This document shows positions 19,397 through 31,631 of a DNA stretch of 64,000 bases, in pieces; positions within the stretch are counted from its first letter, which is position 1; each line of letters opens with the position of its first letter. The notes under the pieces were generated by a model that saw only the letters and a program-made list of their open reading frames with translations, was not told the origin of the DNA and did no database searches. The stretch lies in assembly GCF_000821185.2 (NCBI RefSeq), contig NZ_CP050855.1:2604001-2668000 (forward strand), written 5' to 3'. Made by a program: the position numbers and the translations under genes. Source of the stretch: Serratia symbiotica. GTDB lineage: Bacteria > Pseudomonadota > Gammaproteobacteria > Enterobacterales > Enterobacteriaceae.

Positions 19397-21997
19397 ATGA
19401 GCACCTGTAAGAATAAAAAAATGAGTAAAATCAATATGAACGAAGACATTAACAAGGACTTCTCCAGCCATACGCCGATGATGCAGCAGTATCTTCGATT
19501 AAAAGCACAGCATCCCGAAATCCTGCTGTTCTACCGCATGGGTGACTTCTACGAGTTGTTCTATGACGACGCCAAACGCGCATCGCAATTGTTGGATATT
19601 TCCCTGACCAAGCGCGGAGCCTCGGCGGGTGAACCTATCCCGATGGCTGGCGTGCCGCACCATGCGGTGGAGAACTATCTGGCTAGGCTGGTGCAGTTAG
19701 GTGAATCTGTCGCCATCTGCGAGCAGATCGGCGATCCAGCCACCAGCAAAGGACCGGTCGAACGCAAAGTGGTTCGCATCGTCACCCCTGGTACCATTAC
19801 CGATGAAGCGCTGCTGCAAGAGCGTCAGGATAACCTGCTGGCGGCGATCTGGCAGGATACTCGCGGTTTTGGCTACGCGACGCTGGACGTCAGCTCTGGC
19901 CGCTTCCGTATCGCCGAGCCGCAAGATAGTGAAACCATGGCAGCAGAGTTACAACGCACCAACCCTGCAGAACTTCTCTATCCAGAAAACTTTGAACAGA
20001 TGGCGCTGATCGAACAGCGTCACGGCCTGCGCCGCCGCCAACTGTGGGAATTTGAGCTGGAGACTGCGCGCCAGCAGCTCAATTTGCAGTTCGGTACCCG
20101 CGATTTGATCGGCTTCGGCGTTGAGCAGGCGCATCGGGCACTGCGCGCCGCTGGCTGCTTACTACAATATGTCAAAGATACCCAACGTACTTCACTGCCA
20201 CATATTCGTGGCATCACTATGGAACGACAGCAGGACGGCATCATCATGGATGCTGCCACACGTCGTAACCTAGAACTGACCCAAAACCTGTCCGGGGGTA
20301 GTGAAAATACACTGGCGGCGATCCTCGACCATACCGTGACACCCATGGGTAGCCGCATGCTAAAGCGCTGGCTGCACATGCCGACCCGCAACATCAACGT
20401 GTTGAACGATCGCCAGCAGGCCATTGGCAAGCTGCAAGATCTATATAGCGATTTGCAGCCTTCGCTGCGACAGGTTGGCGATCAGGAGCGCATCCTGGCG
20501 CGTCTGGCGCTACGCACCGCCCGTCCACGCGACCTGGCACGTATGCGCCACGCTTTCCAACAGTTGCCGGACATTCGCGCATTATTGCAAAATGTGGATA
20601 CACCGCATGCGCAACAGTTACTGTCGCAGGTTGGTCAATTCGATGCGTTGTTGGATCTGCTGGAACGGGCGATAGTCGAATCCCCACCAGTGCTGGTGCG
20701 CGATGGCGGTGTTATTGCCCCTGGCTACAATAGCGAACTGGACGAGTGGCGCGAACTGGCGGACGGTGCCAGCGACTATCTGGATCGACTGGAAATCCGC
20801 GAGCGTGAAAAGTTGGGGCTTGATACTCTAAAGGTGGGCTTCAATGGCGTGCACGGCTATTACATTCAGGTCAGCCGTGGACAAAGCCATCTGGTGCCAA
20901 TCCATTACGTACGCCGTCAGACGCTGAAAAACGCCGAGCGCTATATCATTCCTGAACTAAAAGAGTATGAAGACAAGGTTCTGACTTCCAAAGGCAAGGC
21001 TCTGGCGATCGAAAAAAACTTGTACGACGAGCTGTTCGATCTACTGCTGCCACATCTGGCGGAGTTGCAGCAAAGCGCTGCTGCACTGGCCGAGCTAGAC
21101 GTGCTGACCAACCTGGCCGAACGCGCCGATACCCTACACTATGTTTGCCCCACGATGAGCGAACAACCGGGGCTTCACATTACCGAAGGCCGCCACCCGG
21201 TAGTGGAACAGGTGCTGAGCGAACCTTTCATCCCCAACCCGCTGTCACTGTCGCCACAGCGCCGTATGCTGATCATAACTGGCCCCAACATGGGCGGTAA
21301 AAGCACCTATATGCGCCAAACGGCATTGATTGTCCTGATGGCGCACATTGGTAGCTATGTGCCAGCCACTAAAGCCCATATCGGCCCAGTGGATCGCATC
21401 TTTACCCGCGTTGGTGCTGCGGATGATCTAGCCTCAGGCCGTTCTACCTTTATGGTGGAGATGACCGAAACTGCCAATATCCTGCACAATGCTACCAAGC
21501 ACAGCCTGGTGCTGATGGATGAAATCGGCCGGGGCACCTCTACCTACGATGGTCTATCACTGGCCTGGGCGTGCGCTGAAAATCTGGCCAACCGCATCAA
21601 AGCCATGACACTGTTCGCTACCCACTACTTCGAGCTGACCACCTTGCCGGAGAAAATGGAAGGCGTGGTCAACGTGCATCTGGATGCACTAGAGCACGGC
21701 GACACCATCGCCTTTATGCACAGCGTGCAAGACGGTGCAGCGAGCAAGAGTTACGGCTTGGCGGTTGCAGCACTGGCCGGTGTACCGAGCGATGTCATCA
21801 AACGCGCACGTCAAAAACTGCGTGAATTAGAGTCGCTCTCCCACCACACCGCCGCTGGCACCGTTGATGCAACTCAGATGACGTTGTTGGATGAGGAAAC
21901 CTCACCCGCAGTGGCAGCGCTGGAGGCATTGAACCCAGATTCACTATCGCCGCGTCAGGCGCTAGAGTGGCTCTATAAGTTGAAAAACATGATGTGA
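19397..21997 (+). CDS. mutS: DNA mismatch repair protein MutS
   Basis: 866 residues as the longest frame; 853 in Escherichia coli. From [20 protein letters not shown] onward it is a canonical MutS. The mismatch-reading FYELF is near residue 53, Walker A is GPNMGGKST, the dimer/ATPase signatures [20 protein letters not shown] and [15 protein letters not shown], and [10 protein letters not shown]. The first 22 or so residues ([20 protein letters not shown]) are unlike the usual MutS start (MSxIENFxxHTPMMQQ), and possible starts are 19397, 19421 and 19436. The unusual head abuts the integrase island, suggesting that the island supplies the 5' end and promoter. The gene is otherwise complete. Confidence 0.96.
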   Translation: MSTCKNKKMSKINMNEDINKDFSSHTPMMQQYLRLKAQHPEILLFYRMGDFYELFYDDAKRASQLLDISLTKRGASAGEPIPMAGVPHHAVENYLARLVQLGESVAICEQIGDPATSKGPVERKVVRIVTPGTITDEALLQERQDNLLAAIWQDTRGFGYATLDVSSGRFRIAEPQDSETMAAELQRTNPAELLYPENFEQMALIEQRHGLRRRQLWEFELETARQQLNLQFGTRDLIGFGVEQAHRALRAAGCLLQYVKDTQRTSLPHIRGITMERQQDGIIMDAATRRNLELTQNLSGGSENTLAAILDHTVTPMGSRMLKRWLHMPTRNINVLNDRQQAIGKLQDLYSDLQPSLRQVGDQERILARLALRTARPRDLARMRHAFQQLPDIRALLQNVDTPHAQQLLSQVGQFDALLDLLERAIVESPPVLVRDGGVIAPGYNSELDEWRELADGASDYLDRLEIREREKLGLDTLKVGFNGVHGYYIQVSRGQSHLVPIHYVRRQTLKNAERYIIPELKEYEDKVLTSKGKALAIEKNLYDELFDLLLPHLAELQQSAAALAELDVLTNLAERADTLHYVCPTMSEQPGLHITEGRHPVVEQVLSEPFIPNPLSLSPQRRMLIITGPNMGGKSTYMRQTALIVLMAHIGSYVPATKAHIGPVDRIFTRVGAADDLASGRSTFMVEMTETANILHNATKHSLVLMDEIGRGTSTYDGLSLAWACAENLANRIKAMTLFATHYFELTTLPEKMEGVVNVHLDALEHGDTIAFMHSVQDGAASKSYGLAVAALAGVPSDVIKRARQKLRELESLSHHTAAGTVDATQMTLLDEETSPAVAALEALNPDSLSPRQALEWLYKLKNMM

Positions 21998-22019
21998 TCC
22001 GTCATGGATCGTAGACATA

Positions 22020-22050
22020 AAAAACGGTGAGTGTCATGCTCACCGTTTTT
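22020..22050. terminator. Bidirectional terminator between mutS and rpoS
   Basis: AAAAACGGTGAG (22020-22031) pairs with CTCACCGTTTTT (22039-22050) around a 7-base loop. A and T runs on the two sides allow it to stop both the rightward mutS and the leftward rpoS transcripts. Confidence 0.9.
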
Positions 22051-22078
22051 ATTTGCTAGGGTCAATCGTCTACGTTCG

Positions 22079-23077
22079 TTATTCGCGGAACAATGCCTCA
22101 ATGCTAAGCCCCTGCGTCTGTAAAATTTCGCGCAGGCGGCGCAACCCTTCAACCTGAATCTGACGCACACGTTCACGCGTTAGACCAATCTCCCGGCCTA
22201 CATCTTCCAACGTTGCCGATTCGTAGCCCAGCAGACCAAAACGCCGGGCCAGCACTTCCCGCTGTTTGGCATTCAGCTCAAATAGCCACTTGACGATGCT
22301 CTGTTTCATATCATCATCTTGCGTGGTGCCTTCAGGCCCGTTGTCTTTCTCGTCGGCCAGAATATCTAGCAGCGCTTTCTCTGAATCACCGCCCAATGGC
22401 GTATCAACCGAGGTGATACGCTCATTGAGACGCAGCATACGACTAACGTCACCGACTGGTTTGTCGAGTTGCTCCGCAATCTCTTCAGCGCTCGGTTCAT
22501 GATCCAGTCTGTGAGAAAGCTCGCGCGCGGTGCGCAGGTAGACATTAAGCTCTTTGACGATATGGATAGGCAGGCGGATGGTACGGGTTTGGTTCATAAT
22601 GGCCCGTTCAATCGTCTGACGTATCCACCAGGTTGCATAGGTGGAGAAACGGAAACCGCGTTCCGGGTCAAACTTTTCCACTGCGCGGATCAGACCAAGG
22701 TTACCCTCTTCAATCAGATCCAGCAGTGCCAGGCCACGGTTGCTGTAGCGGCGAGCAATTTTCACCACCAAACGAAGGTTGCTTTCTATCATACGACGGC
22801 GGGATAGCACATCACCGCGCAGAGCACGCCGTGCAAAATAAACCTCTTCCTCTGCGGTAAGCAGGGGGGAATAGCCGATCTCACCCAAATAAAGCTGTGT
22901 CGCATCCAATACACGCTGGGTAACACTTTGAGACAATAGTTCTTCTTCTGCTAAATCATTCTCGCTGCTCTCTTCTTCTAACAGCGCTTTTTCATCAAAT
23001 GATTCAGCTTCAGTTCCATTTTGGTCGAAATCCGTATCATCATGTAACTCGTTAACTTGTAGCGTATTTTGGCTCAT
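22079..23077 (-). CDS. rpoS: RNA polymerase sigma factor RpoS
   Basis: 332 residues, family length 330. Region 1.2 [20 protein letters not shown], region 2.3-2.4 [20 protein letters not shown], region 3 [14 protein letters not shown], region 4.2 [21 protein letters not shown] and the C-terminal [18 protein letters not shown] are all clear. It directs general stress and stationary-phase transcription. It is downstream of nlpD by 53 bases; in enterobacteria the main rpoS promoter is inside nlpD. Converges with mutS. Confidence 0.97.
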   Translation of the reverse strand: MSQNTLQVNELHDDTDFDQNGTEAESFDEKALLEEESSENDLAEEELLSQSVTQRVLDATQLYLGEIGYSPLLTAEEEVYFARRALRGDVLSRRRMIESNLRLVVKIARRYSNRGLALLDLIEEGNLGLIRAVEKFDPERGFRFSTYATWWIRQTIERAIMNQTRTIRLPIHIVKELNVYLRTARELSHRLDHEPSAEEIAEQLDKPVGDVSRMLRLNERITSVDTPLGGDSEKALLDILADEKDNGPEGTTQDDDMKQSIVKWLFELNAKQREVLARRFGLLGYESATLEDVGREIGLTRERVRQIQVEGLRRLREILQTQGLSIEALFRE

Positions 23078-23130
23078 AAGTGGCTCCTACCCGTGATACC
23101 GCGAGCAGAACACAACGTATTCTGCTCATT

Positions 23131-24105
23131 CTATCGCTGCGGAAGATAATGCAGCGGGTTTACGGATTTCCCCTTGTAACGAATTTCAAAATGCAAACGT
23201 ACTGAACTGGTTCCGGTGCTACCCATGGTGGCTACTTTTTGACCCGCTTTCACTTCTTGTTGTTCCCGAACCAGCATTGTGTCGTTGTGAGCGTAGGCAC
23301 TCAGGTAATCATCATTATGTTTGATGATGATTAGATTGCCGTAACCCCGTAAAGCATTGCCTGCATACACTACGCGACCCTCGGCGGTAGCGAAGATAGG
23401 CTGCCCAGCGGGGCCGGCGATATCGACTCCTTTATTCCCACCTTCTGATGAGGAAAAGTTATCAATAATCTTACCCTCAGCCGGCCATCTCCAACTGCTT
23501 ATCGACGCGGTGCTGCTCACAGGTGGAGCGGCTGCCGGGGCGATAACAGGAGACACTGCGCTCCCAACTGCTGCGGATAATACATTTTGTTTATCCGAAT
23601 CATTAGAATACGCGTTAGTTGAGTAAGAATCAACCATTGCAGTTTGCATCTGGTTGCTGGATGGCGGTTTGGGAACGCCCCCTTTGGTGGCATCGGTTGC
23701 CACCAGCATGCCACCGTCTCCGTTGGCAGAATCATTACCAAGTTGAATACTTTGGCCTACATTCAGACTGTAAGGTTCGGGAATATTATTGCGCTGTGCC
23801 AAATCCCGAAAATCGTTACCGGTGATCCAGGCAATATAAAATAGTGTATCCCCGCGCTTGACGGTATATGTATTACCGCTGTAGCTCCCTTTAGGAATCG
23901 ACTCGTAGCTGCGGTTGTAAACAATGCGGCCATCAGAGCTAGCCTGCTGGCCGCCGACATTACCAGATGCAGCGGCTCCATCACCGCCCACGCTGCTGAT
24001 GGGGGCTGGTGTCGATGTATTATTCGTACAACCCGCCAGCCACCAACTTAACAACATACACACCGCAACCCGGCGTAAATTCATCATTGGGATCCCCGTG
24101 CTCAT
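23131..24105 (-). CDS. nlpD: NlpD lipoprotein, activator of AmiC
   Basis: 324 residues. Lipoprotein signal ending [13 protein letters not shown] (lipidated Cys). LysM peptidoglycan-binding domain around residues 75-120 ([20 protein letters not shown]). C-terminal LytM/M23 domain ([20 protein letters not shown] ... HLHF-like [15 protein letters not shown]) with catalytic zinc ligands incomplete, as normal for this non-enzymatic activator. It turns on the division amidase AmiC. The start could be MMNLRRVAV a few codons in (residue 6-7). It precedes rpoS. Confidence 0.95.
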   Translation of the reverse strand: MSTGIPMMNLRRVAVCMLLSWWLAGCTNNTSTPAPISSVGGDGAAASGNVGGQQASSDGRIVYNRSYESIPKGSYSGNTYTVKRGDTLFYIAWITGNDFRDLAQRNNIPEPYSLNVGQSIQLGNDSANGDGGMLVATDATKGGVPKPPSSNQMQTAMVDSYSTNAYSNDSDKQNVLSAAVGSAVSPVIAPAAAPPVSSTASISSWRWPAEGKIIDNFSSSEGGNKGVDIAGPAGQPIFATAEGRVVYAGNALRGYGNLIIIKHNDDYLSAYAHNDTMLVREQQEVKAGQKVATMGSTGTSSVRLHFEIRYKGKSVNPLHYLPQR

Positions 24106-24400
24106 GTTTCCCCCACCACAGCAATATCAGCGATGTATCCAACATTCCCTTTACATCGTAGCCGAGCTTTTATCTCTTTCTCAATTTCTGCGATACAAAG
24201 AAGTTCCCAGCCGCTCCCTAAACGCCAGGTGACCTTCTGCCAGAACATCAAAACAGCGCGCCAATGCTAATCAAATTAGCGCTGCCGCACCATAAGACAG
24301 GCAATTTTATTGAAAATCAGTCTTATTGAAACAATAAAACCTTATCCAAAGGTGATGAAAGTGCAACAGATCGCGCAGACGATGGAAGACCGGAAAATCG

Positions 24401-25027
24401 CTAGGCCAGTTCACCTCTTACCAGTGGCACAAAGCGCACCGCTTCAACGCTGTCGATGGCAAATTCATTGCCACGACGTTGGATACGTTTGAGGGTTTGA
24501 GCTTGTTCCCCCAGCGGTAGCACCAGCATGCCACCATCGTCCAGTTGTTCCATTAACGCCTGCGGAATTTCCGTCGGCGCAGCGGTGACGATAATCGCAT
24601 CGAATGGGCCACGCGATGCCCAACCCTGCCAACCGTCACCATGGCGGGTAGAGACATTATGAAGATCGAGCTGTTTCAAACGGCGCTTGGCCTGCCATTG
24701 CAGGACTTTAATGCGTTCAACGGAGCAAACGTGTTGTACTAGATGTGCCAGAATGGCGGTTTGATAACCGGAGCCAGTGCCAATCTCTAGCACCCGTGAG
24801 GTGGGCTTCAGGTTCAGCAGTTGGGTCATCCGCGCCACCATATAAGGCTGTGAAATAGTCTGGCCTGAACCGATAGGCAGCGCGGTATTTTCATAGACCT
24901 TGTGTTCAAACGCCTCGTCAACAAAACGTTCACGCGGCACAGCCTCGATCGCCTGTAGCAACCGTTCGTCCAGTATTCCCTGCTGGCGTAGCTGCGTCAG
25001 CAAAGTTTGCATACGCTTGTTCACCAT
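24401..25027 (-). CDS. pcm: Protein-L-isoaspartate O-methyltransferase
   Basis: 208 residues, family length. It methylates abnormal isoaspartyl residues for repair. SAM-binding motif [16 protein letters not shown], motif II-like [14 protein letters not shown], and the substrate-site [19 protein letters not shown] are present. Its start overlaps surE by 7 bases. The gap to nlpD is about 295 bases with nothing recognisable. Confidence 0.97.
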   Translation of the reverse strand: MVNKRMQTLLTQLRQQGILDERLLQAIEAVPRERFVDEAFEHKVYENTALPIGSGQTISQPYMVARMTQLLNLKPTSRVLEIGTGSGYQTAILAHLVQHVCSVERIKVLQWQAKRRLKQLDLHNVSTRHGDGWQGWASRGPFDAIIVTAAPTEIPQALMEQLDDGGMLVLPLGEQAQTLKRIQRRGNEFAIDSVEAVRFVPLVRGELA

Positions 25028-25782
25028 TCCCCGTTAACCCTTGCATTGGTTAACCATGTTTTCACGACCTCCTGAGCCGTGTAAGCGGTTACATCCACCT
25101 GTAGTGGCGTTATCGCCACATAGCCCTGTTCAACCGCCGCGAAGTCGGTATCTGGCCCGGCATCAAACTTATCACCAGGTGGCCCAATCCAATAGAGGTT
25201 CTGCCCACGCGGATCTTGCTGACAAAACACCTTATCGGCGGGATGGCGGCTGCCACAGCGGGTCACGCGGATGCCTTTGATCGCTGCCAGCGGCAAATCA
25301 GGTACATTGATATTCAGTATTTTTCCCGTACGCAGCGGCTCACGCTGTAGCGCCCGTAGTATGCGGCAGGTAATAATAGCGGCAGTTGTATAGTGCTGCT
25401 GGCCGTTCAGTGACACCGCCAGCGCGGGCAAGCCCAAATGACGTCCCTCCGTGGCAGCCGCCACGGTGCCGGAATAGATAACGTCATCGCCGAGGTTGGG
25501 GCCAGCGTTGATACCTGAAACCACGATATCTGGTGCAGGTTGCATCAACGCATTAACGCCCAGAAATACGCAGTCGGTCGGCGTACCCTGCTGCACAGCA
25601 ATATCGCCGTTGGCCAACGTCAAGGTGCGCAACGGCGACTCCAGCGTCAATGCATTGGAAGAACCACTGCGATTGCGATCCGGTGCGACCACTTGTACAT
25701 CGGCAAATTCCCGCAGCGCCGCCGCCAGCACCTGAATGCCTGGCGCGGTAACGCCATCATCATTACTCAGCAATATCCGCAT
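25021..25782 (-). CDS. surE: 5'/3'-nucleotidase SurE
   Basis: 253 residues from ATG 25782, the Escherichia coli length; the frame is open upstream but that part lies inside truD and is not SurE-like. Metal-site residues are in [10 protein letters not shown] and [10 protein letters not shown], and [20 protein letters not shown] and the [13 protein letters not shown] loop are typical. It dephosphorylates nucleoside monophosphates. Overlaps truD by about 20 bases and pcm by 7. Confidence 0.97.
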   Translation of the reverse strand: MRILLSNDDGVTAPGIQVLAAALREFADVQVVAPDRNRSGSSNALTLESPLRTLTLANGDIAVQQGTPTDCVFLGVNALMQPAPDIVVSGINAGPNLGDDVIYSGTVAAATEGRHLGLPALAVSLNGQQHYTTAAIITCRILRALQREPLRTGKILNINVPDLPLAAIKGIRVTRCGSRHPADKVFCQQDPRGQNLYWIGPPGDKFDAGPDTDFAAVEQGYVAITPLQVDVTAYTAQEVVKTWLTNARVNGEW

Positions 25783-26809
25783 CATTACTATCCTGCTGCA
25801 TGATTTCGCGAACAACGCTGGTGGCGAAACAGCCTGCGGGCAACCAGAAGCGTAATTCAACGGTGACATCATCCCACCAATTCCACCGCATACTTTGCGG
25901 CTGCAACAGTAGGGCCTTGCGAGCGGGTTCAACACGCTCGCGCCTTAAAAGCGTAAGCAAATCCGGCTGTTCCGCTAAGCATTGTTGTTCAAATTTTAAA
26001 GCATCCCCAGCGGTGCCTGGTTCGCCGTTCCCCGGTAACGGAGCAGTGATGGTTAACTCACCAGCATCCAGACGCTGCTGGAGCGTCTCTAACTCGTCTA
26101 CTTTGGCAATGAACCAGCTACCGCAGCCACTGAGCTGTAGGGCATCGCCCGCCAGCACGGTACGCGACAGGCCATCAGCCAGACGGCGACTGACAATATG
26201 ATTGAACAGCGCACTGCGGCTGGCGGAAAGATAGAAGCTGCGCTTGCTGCGCTCCTTGACGCGAATTTCGTCATTGGCCCAACGCCGCGCCATCACCAGG
26301 TTATTGCCGCCGCGACCGAAACGCTGGCTACCAAAGTAGTTCGGCACACCGCCGCTGGCAATCGCCCGCAAGCGCCGTTCAACGTCATCACCATCGGAAA
26401 TTTGACGCAATATCAGCGTAAAGGCATTGCCTTTCAACGTGCCGATGCGCATTTTGCGCAGGTGACGGGCGCAAGCCAACACTTCGCAGCCCTCCAGCGC
26501 AAACTGCGAGAAATCAGGCGTTTTCTTACCCGGTAGATGCAGGCAGAACCATTGTTCAGTCACCGCATGGCGATCTTTCAGCCCTGCGTAACCGACGGAG
26601 CGGGCATGAATGCCAGCGAAGCGCGCCAGGTGATCCGCCACGAACTGGGTGTTGCAGCCTGTTTTGCGGATGTTAACCAAAACGTGTTCGCCTTCGCCGT
26701 CCGGCTCAAACCCCAACTCCTCCACCACCATGAAGTCTTCTGGGTTCGCTTTCAACATGCCGATACTCTGTGGCCGGCCATGCAGCCAGGTCAGATTGGC
26801 CATATCCAT
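25763..26809 (-). CDS. truD: tRNA pseudouridine(13) synthase TruD
   Basis: 348 residues, family length 349. The catalytic Asp is in [16 protein letters not shown], with [12 protein letters not shown] and [13 protein letters not shown] motifs of the TruD fold. It makes pseudouridine 13 in tRNA-Glu. Starts just after ispF (5-base gap) and overlaps surE. Confidence 0.97.
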   Translation of the reverse strand: MDMANLTWLHGRPQSIGMLKANPEDFMVVEELGFEPDGEGEHVLVNIRKTGCNTQFVADHLARFAGIHARSVGYAGLKDRHAVTEQWFCLHLPGKKTPDFSQFALEGCEVLACARHLRKMRIGTLKGNAFTLILRQISDGDDVERRLRAIASGGVPNYFGSQRFGRGGNNLVMARRWANDEIRVKERSKRSFYLSASRSALFNHIVSRRLADGLSRTVLAGDALQLSGCGSWFIAKVDELETLQQRLDAGELTITAPLPGNGEPGTAGDALKFEQQCLAEQPDLLTLLRRERVEPARKALLLQPQSMRWNWWDDVTVELRFWLPAGCFATSVVREIMQQDSNDADIAE

Positions 26810-26813
26810 GCAG

Positions 26814-27287
26814 CTATTCCTTGATCAGTAAAGCGACGGCTTCGCAGGCAATGCCTTCGCCGCGCCCAGTAAAACCGAGCTGTTCGGTGGTGGTGGCCTT
26901 GACGTTAACATCGCCTATATGGCATTGCAGATCTGCTGCCAGGAAAATACACATCTGCGGGATGTATGGAGCCATCTTCGGTGCCTGGGCAATAATGGTA
27001 ATATCCAGGTTGCCCAAGTGGTAACCTTTGGCGCGGATACGCTTCCAGGCTTGGCGCAACAGTTCGCGGCTATCTACGCCCTTAAACGCCTGATCAGTAT
27101 CAGGGAACAGCCTACCGATATCCCCCAACCCCGCCGCCCCCAATAGGGCATCCGTCGCCGCATGCAGGGTAACATCACCGTCTGAATGGGCTAGTAAACC
27201 GTTTTCGTAAGGGATGCGAACGCCACCGATCACCAGCGGCCCTTCGCCACCGAATTTATGTACGTCAAAACCGTGACCGATACGCAT
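26814..27287 (-). CDS. ispF: 2-C-methyl-D-erythritol 2,4-cyclodiphosphate synthase
   Basis: 157 residues, family length. Metal ligands lie in [11 protein letters not shown] and [20 protein letters not shown]; the [17 protein letters not shown] and [12 protein letters not shown] segments are conserved. Fifth-stage enzyme of the non-mevalonate isoprenoid route. Eleven bases downstream of ispD. Confidence 0.97.
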   Translation of the reverse strand: MRIGHGFDVHKFGGEGPLVIGGVRIPYENGLLAHSDGDVTLHAATDALLGAAGLGDIGRLFPDTDQAFKGVDSRELLRQAWKRIRAKGYHLGNLDITIIAQAPKMAPYIPQMCIFLAADLQCHIGDVNVKATTTEQLGFTGRGEGIACEAVALLIKE

Positions 27288-27297
27288 ACTGCGCTCC

Positions 27298-28005
27298 TTA
27301 GTTGTCCAACTGAGTCAAATAAAACGCGGCCAGCGCCAAATCCTCTGGCCGAGTTACTTTAATATTGTCCGAACGCCCACTCACCAGCAACGGATGATAA
27401 CCACAATACTCCAGCGCCGATGCCTCGTCAGTGATAGTCACGCCTTCATCCAACGCACGTTGCAGGCAATGCTTGAGTAACGCCAGCGGGAACAACTGCG
27501 GCGTCAGCGCATGCCACAGCTCCTGGCGTTCAATGGTATGGGAAATGGTGCCTAGGCTAGGCTCAGCACGCTTCATGGTATCGCGCACTGGCGCGGCGAG
27601 AATGCCGCCAACTTTACTGTGTTCCGTGATTGCCAGTAAGCGTGCAAGATCGTCGGCGTGCAAGCAAGGGCGCGCAGCATCATGTACCAACACCCATTGC
27701 GCCTCACCCGCCAATTGCAGGCCAGCCAGCACTGAATCAGCGCGCTGCCGACCACCAATGGTGACACTTACCCTGGGATCAGCGGCAATCGGTAACTGCT
27801 CAAACTGTTGGTCTCCAAGGCTAATAGCGACTATGACCCGTTGAATGCGCGGATGGCGCAGCAACGCGTCGATGGCGTGTTCAAGAATGCTGCGGTGGCC
27901 GATGGTTAAATACTGTTTCGGGCAATCAGCCTGCATGCGGCTGCCAATACCGGCAGCGGGCAGGACAGCAGTGACCGATGGCAAGGTTGTCGCGGGATGA
28001 TTCAT
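27298..28005 (-). CDS. ispD: 2-C-methyl-D-erythritol 4-phosphate cytidylyltransferase
   Basis: 235 residues, family length 236. CTP-binding loop [20 protein letters not shown], then [19 protein letters not shown] and the [13 protein letters not shown] tail. Makes CDP-methylerythritol, upstream of IspF in the same pathway. The start is 3 bases after the ftsB stop. Confidence 0.97.
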   Translation of the reverse strand: MNHPATTLPSVTAVLPAAGIGSRMQADCPKQYLTIGHRSILEHAIDALLRHPRIQRVIVAISLGDQQFEQLPIAADPRVSVTIGGRQRADSVLAGLQLAGEAQWVLVHDAARPCLHADDLARLLAITEHSKVGGILAAPVRDTMKRAEPSLGTISHTIERQELWHALTPQLFPLALLKHCLQRALDEGVTITDEASALEYCGYHPLLVSGRSDNIKVTRPEDLALAAFYLTQLDN

Positions 28006-28008
28006 GCG

Positions 28009-28329
28009 CTATTTTTGCACGTTGGTCTGCGAAGGGGGAACCGCGTAGCGTTTGTATTGGTCGGAAACCAGACGATAGAAAGTTTCACCAGGCTTGATCA
28101 TGCCCAGTTCATTACGCGCACGCTCTTCGAGCGCTTCCTGGCCCTCATTCAAATCGTCAATTTCGGCAAACAACAGATCGTTACGCGCTTTCAATTTAGC
28201 ATTGTTGCCCCGTTGAACCACAATGTCTTCATTGACTCGCACATAATCGTGAATACCATTTTTGCCCAGCCACAGTGAATACTGTAACCAACTGAGCAAG
28301 GCCAGCAATAGCAGCGTAAGTTTTCCCAT
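28009..28329 (-). CDS. ftsB: Cell division protein FtsB
   Basis: 106 residues. One N-terminal membrane helix ([19 protein letters not shown]) and a periplasmic coiled coil ([20 protein letters not shown]), ending [14 protein letters not shown]. Part of the FtsQLB divisome complex. Leads the ftsB-ispD-ispF-truD-surE-pcm run. Confidence 0.96.
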   Translation of the reverse strand: MGKLTLLLLALLSWLQYSLWLGKNGIHDYVRVNEDIVVQRGNNAKLKARNDLLFAEIDDLNEGQEALEERARNELGMIKPGETFYRLVSDQYKRYAVPPSQTNVQK

Positions 28330-28446
28330 CCCCGTCCCCTGAAAAACCGCCTAATCATCCCACAACTTTTCGTTGGACTCTACACTGAGAGCGGCTTTTC
28401 AGCACCAATTTAGCCCACAGATAAGTATTTCCTGCGTTTAAAAGCG

Positions 28447-28594
28447 AAGAGCCTATCCCATTAGGCTATTTTATTTGCCATTTTGGCTGGGCAGTGCTCA
28501 CCCTCCTCATGGACTCCCTATACACGCCGGTGGTTGCGCGCTGTCCTGATCCAAACTGGCTGCAACAATGTTACACCTACTGGGATGGGTTCTT
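28447..28594. repeat. Palindromic repeat family R1, copy A
   Basis: 148 bases with terminal inverted repeats: AAGAGCCTATCCCATTAGGC at the left, AAGAACCCATCCCAGTAGG as the reverse complement of the right. The interior carries CCATTTTGGCTGGGCAGTGC and CCAAACTGGCTGCAACAATG. It has relatives at 39335, 40368, 44231 and 62137. It lies between ftsB and cysC and carries no reading frame. Confidence 0.88.
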
Positions 28595-28599
28595 AACGT

Positions 28600-28632
28600 A
28601 AAAGCCTACGGTGCAAACACCACAGGCTTTTT
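28600..28632 (-). terminator. Terminator of the cysDNC operon
   Basis: On the minus strand GCCTGTGGTG pairs with CACCGTAGGC (one two-base mismatch) around TTTG, followed by a T-run. It lies 4 bases beyond the cysC stop. Confidence 0.8.
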
Positions 28633-28636
28633 GAAT

Positions 28637-29266
28637 TCAGGGTTCGATAATAGTCTTATCACGCAGTACGTATAACAATTGCGCAATCGAGTTTGTTACC
28701 AATTGTTGGCCATCCAAACGAATATCAGGCTGTTGCGGTGCCTCGAAAACCGCATCAATTCCGGTGAAACTTCGCAGCTCACCGGCGCGCGCTTTTTTAT
28801 ACAATCCCTTCGGATCGCGCGCTTCACAAATTGCCAGTGGGGTATCAACAAACACCTCGATAAAGCTCGCAACGTCGAACATTTCGCGTATTTTTTGCCG
28901 TTCGTCGCGGTGGGGTGAAATGAACGCCGTCAGCACCACCAGCCCGGCATCGACCATCAGCTTGGCCACTTCGCCGACCCGGCGGATATTCTCCCGCCGG
29001 TCATCGTCAGAAAAGCCCAGATCACCACACAGGCCATGGCGCACATTATCGCCGTCCAACAGATAGGTACTGATACCCAGCGCATGCAACGCCTGTTCCA
29101 ACGCACCAGCAACAGTGGATTTTCCCGAACCGGACAGCCCGGTAAACCACAGCAGCGCACCCTTATGGCCGTTGCAGGCTTCACGATCTACTCGTGTCAC
29201 CGCATGCGGGTGCCAAACTACATTCTTGTCGTCCGGCCCTGTCGGCCGTAGATGGATAGCGGCCAT
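28637..29266 (-). CDS. cysC: Adenylylsulfate kinase CysC
   Basis: 209 residues from ATG 29266, which begins 1 base after the cysN stop; Escherichia coli CysC is 201. Walker [19 protein letters not shown], then [36 protein letters not shown] and [20 protein letters not shown]. It phosphorylates APS to PAPS in sulfate assimilation. Last gene of cysDNC. Confidence 0.97.
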   Translation of the reverse strand: MAAIHLRPTGPDDKNVVWHPHAVTRVDREACNGHKGALLWFTGLSGSGKSTVAGALEQALHALGISTYLLDGDNVRHGLCGDLGFSDDDRRENIRRVGEVAKLMVDAGLVVLTAFISPHRDERQKIREMFDVASFIEVFVDTPLAICEARDPKGLYKKARAGELRSFTGIDAVFEAPQQPDIRLDGQQLVTNSIAQLLYVLRDKTIIEP

Positions 29267-29267
29267 T

Positions 29268-30689
29268 TTATTGACCTCCAAGCAGATCACGCGCGTCCCA
29301 GTGCGGGAAATGCCTGCGCACCAGCGCGTTCAGTTCCAGCTCGAAGGCGCTGAATGCACTGTCCTTAGCTTTCAGCAGCGCCTCGCGCATCAGGCCAGCA
29401 CCGACCGTCTCGTTACTAAGACGATCGATAATGATCAGCCCGCCGGTATCGTGGTTGCTCCGGTAGCTATCCAGCACCAGCGGTTCGTCGAAGGTCAGTT
29501 CCACCAATCCGATGCCGTTTAGCGGCAGCCTCTCCGCCGGGTACTGCGCCAGCGAGTTACTTTCCACCTGATGACGAATGCCTTCTACCCGCGCACGACT
29601 TTTCTTGCCAGCCACCTTAATACCATAGCTCTGGCCCGGCAACAGCGGCTGTTCGGCCATCCACACCACGTCCACTAGCACGCGCTGTACCGCCTTCAGG
29701 GTTTCACCCGCATCCACCAGCAGATCGCCGCGACTGATGTCCACTTCATCCTGTAGCACCAGGGTAATGGCCTCGCCCGGTACCGCCTCTTGCAAATCGC
29801 CGTCAAAGGTGACGATGCGTGCCACTGTGGACTCTACACCGGAAGGCAGTACCTTCACCCGTTGCCCCACGCGCACCACACCGGCAGACAACGTGCCAGC
29901 ATAACCACGGAAGTCGAGGTTCGGGCGGTTGACGTACTGTACCGGGAAGCGCAGCGGCTGGGTTTCCCGATCGCTGATCACGTTCACAGACTCCAACACG
30001 TGCAGCAACGCCGGGCCGCTGTACCAAGGCATATGCGTGCTTTCACGCGCCACATTATCGCCATCCAACGCTGACAGCGGCACAAACGTGATATCCAGAT
30101 CCTTTGGCAACTGTTGGGCAAAGGTCAGGTAGTCCTGTTTGAACTGGTGGAACACCGATTCTTGATAGTCCACCAAATCCATCTTGTTCACCGCTACCAC
30201 CAGATGGCGAATGCCCAACAGGGTGGCGATAAAGCTGTGCCTGCGCGTTTGATCCAGCATACCTTTGCGTGCGTCAATCAGCAGGATCGCCAGATCACAG
30301 GTGGACGCGCCGGTAGCCATATTGCGCGTGTACTGCTCATGCCCTGGAGTGTCGGCGATAATAAATTTGCGCTTTTCGGTCGAGAAATAGCGATAGGCCA
30401 CATCAATGGTAATACCCTGTTCTCGCTCGGCCTGTAGGCCGTCCACCAACAGGGCCAGGTCGAGTTTCTCACCTTGAGTGCCAATGCGCTTGCTGTCGCT
30501 GTGCAGCGTAGACAGTTGATCCTCGTAGATCTGGCGCGTGTCATGCAGCAAACGCCCGATCAGGGTGCTTTTGCCATCGTCAACGCTGCCGCAGGTCAGA
30601 AAACGCAGCAGGCTTTTATGTTGCTGAGCATGCAGATAAGACTCGACGCCGCCCTGGGCGGCAATTTGTTGAGCAATTACCTTGTTCAT
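29268..30689 (-). CDS. cysN: Sulfate adenylyltransferase subunit 1 (GTPase) CysN
   Basis: 473 residues, family 475. G1 loop [19 protein letters not shown]3 [19 protein letters not shown]4 [12 protein letters not shown]. With CysD it makes APS from sulfate and ATP, driven by GTP hydrolysis. Placed between cysD (11-base gap) and cysC (1-base gap). Confidence 0.97.
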   Translation of the reverse strand: MNKVIAQQIAAQGGVESYLHAQQHKSLLRFLTCGSVDDGKSTLIGRLLHDTRQIYEDQLSTLHSDSKRIGTQGEKLDLALLVDGLQAEREQGITIDVAYRYFSTEKRKFIIADTPGHEQYTRNMATGASTCDLAILLIDARKGMLDQTRRHSFIATLLGIRHLVVAVNKMDLVDYQESVFHQFKQDYLTFAQQLPKDLDITFVPLSALDGDNVARESTHMPWYSGPALLHVLESVNVISDRETQPLRFPVQYVNRPNLDFRGYAGTLSAGVVRVGQRVKVLPSGVESTVARIVTFDGDLQEAVPGEAITLVLQDEVDISRGDLLVDAGETLKAVQRVLVDVVWMAEQPLLPGQSYGIKVAGKKSRARVEGIRHQVESNSLAQYPAERLPLNGIGLVELTFDEPLVLDSYRSNHDTGGLIIIDRLSNETVGAGLMREALLKAKDSAFSAFELELNALVRRHFPHWDARDLLGGQ

Positions 30690-30700
30690 CCAGTGGCTCC

Positions 30701-31615
30701 TCAGAAATACCCTTGACGCTTTTTTAATTCCATTGAACCGGATTGATCACGGTCGATCATCCGCCCCTGGCGCTCACTGTTGGTAGAGACCAGCATCTCT
30801 TCGATGATCTCCGGCAGCGTTTGCGCCGCCGAATCCACCGCGCCGGTTAGCGGCCAGCACCCCAAGGTGCGGAAACGCACCCTGCGTTGGCTGATCACTT
30901 CTCCCGGCTGTAGAACGATGCGATCATCGTCCACCATCAACAACATGCCATCGCGCTCCACCACTGGCCGTGATTTCGCCAAATACAATGGCACAATGTC
31001 GATTTTTTCCAGGAAGATGTACTGCCAAATATCCAGCTCAGTCCAATTCGATAGCGGGAACACGCGGATGCTTTCGCCCTTGTTGATCTGGCCGTTGTAG
31101 TTGTGCCACAGCTCCGGGCGCTGGTTTTTCGGATCCCAGCGGTGCAAGCGGTCACGGAAGGAATAGATGCGTTCCTTGGCACGCGACTTCTCTTCATCGC
31201 GGCGCGCACCGCCAAAGGCGGCATCGAAACCATATTGGTTCAGCGCCTGCTTCAGACTTTCGGTTTTCATGATGTCGGTATACTTGGTGCTGCCATGCAT
31301 AAACGGGTTAATATTCATCGCTACCCCTTCCGGGTTTTTGTGCACCAGCAGTTCGAAACCGTATTCCTGCGCCATGCGATCCCGGAACTGGTACATTTCA
31401 CGGAATTTCCACCCCGTATCCACATGCAGCAGCGGGAACGGCAGTGTGCCGGGGAAGAATGCCTTGCGTGCCAAGTGCAGCATCACCGAAGAGTCCTTGC
31501 CGATAGAATACAGCATCACCGGATTGCCAAATTCAGCGGCGACTTCACGGATGATATGGATACTCTCCGCCTCCAACTGCCGCAAATGAGTGAGTCGTTT
31601 TTCGTCCATAGCCAT
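30701..31615 (-). CDS. cysD: Sulfate adenylyltransferase subunit 2 CysD
   Basis: 302-304 residues, depending on M1 or M3 (MDEKRL). PP-loop [49 protein letters not shown] and the C-terminal [11 protein letters not shown] are as in Escherichia coli. It carries the adenylation site of ATP sulfurylase. About 16 bases downstream of cysG. Confidence 0.97.
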   Translation of the reverse strand: MAMDEKRLTHLRQLEAESIHIIREVAAEFGNPVMLYSIGKDSSVMLHLARKAFFPGTLPFPLLHVDTGWKFREMYQFRDRMAQEYGFELLVHKNPEGVAMNINPFMHGSTKYTDIMKTESLKQALNQYGFDAAFGGARRDEEKSRAKERIYSFRDRLHRWDPKNQRPELWHNYNGQINKGESIRVFPLSNWTELDIWQYIFLEKIDIVPLYLAKSRPVVERDGMLLMVDDDRIVLQPGEVISQRRVRFRTLGCWPLTGAVDSAAQTLPEIIEEMLVSTNSERQGRMIDRDQSGSMELKKRQGYF

Positions 31616-31631
31616 TCTTTAAAAGCCTTTC

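Noticed and set aside
28447..28594. R1 repeat as a small RNA gene
   Set aside because: Recurs in both orientations at unrelated sites without a constant promoter; better explained as a mobile palindrome.
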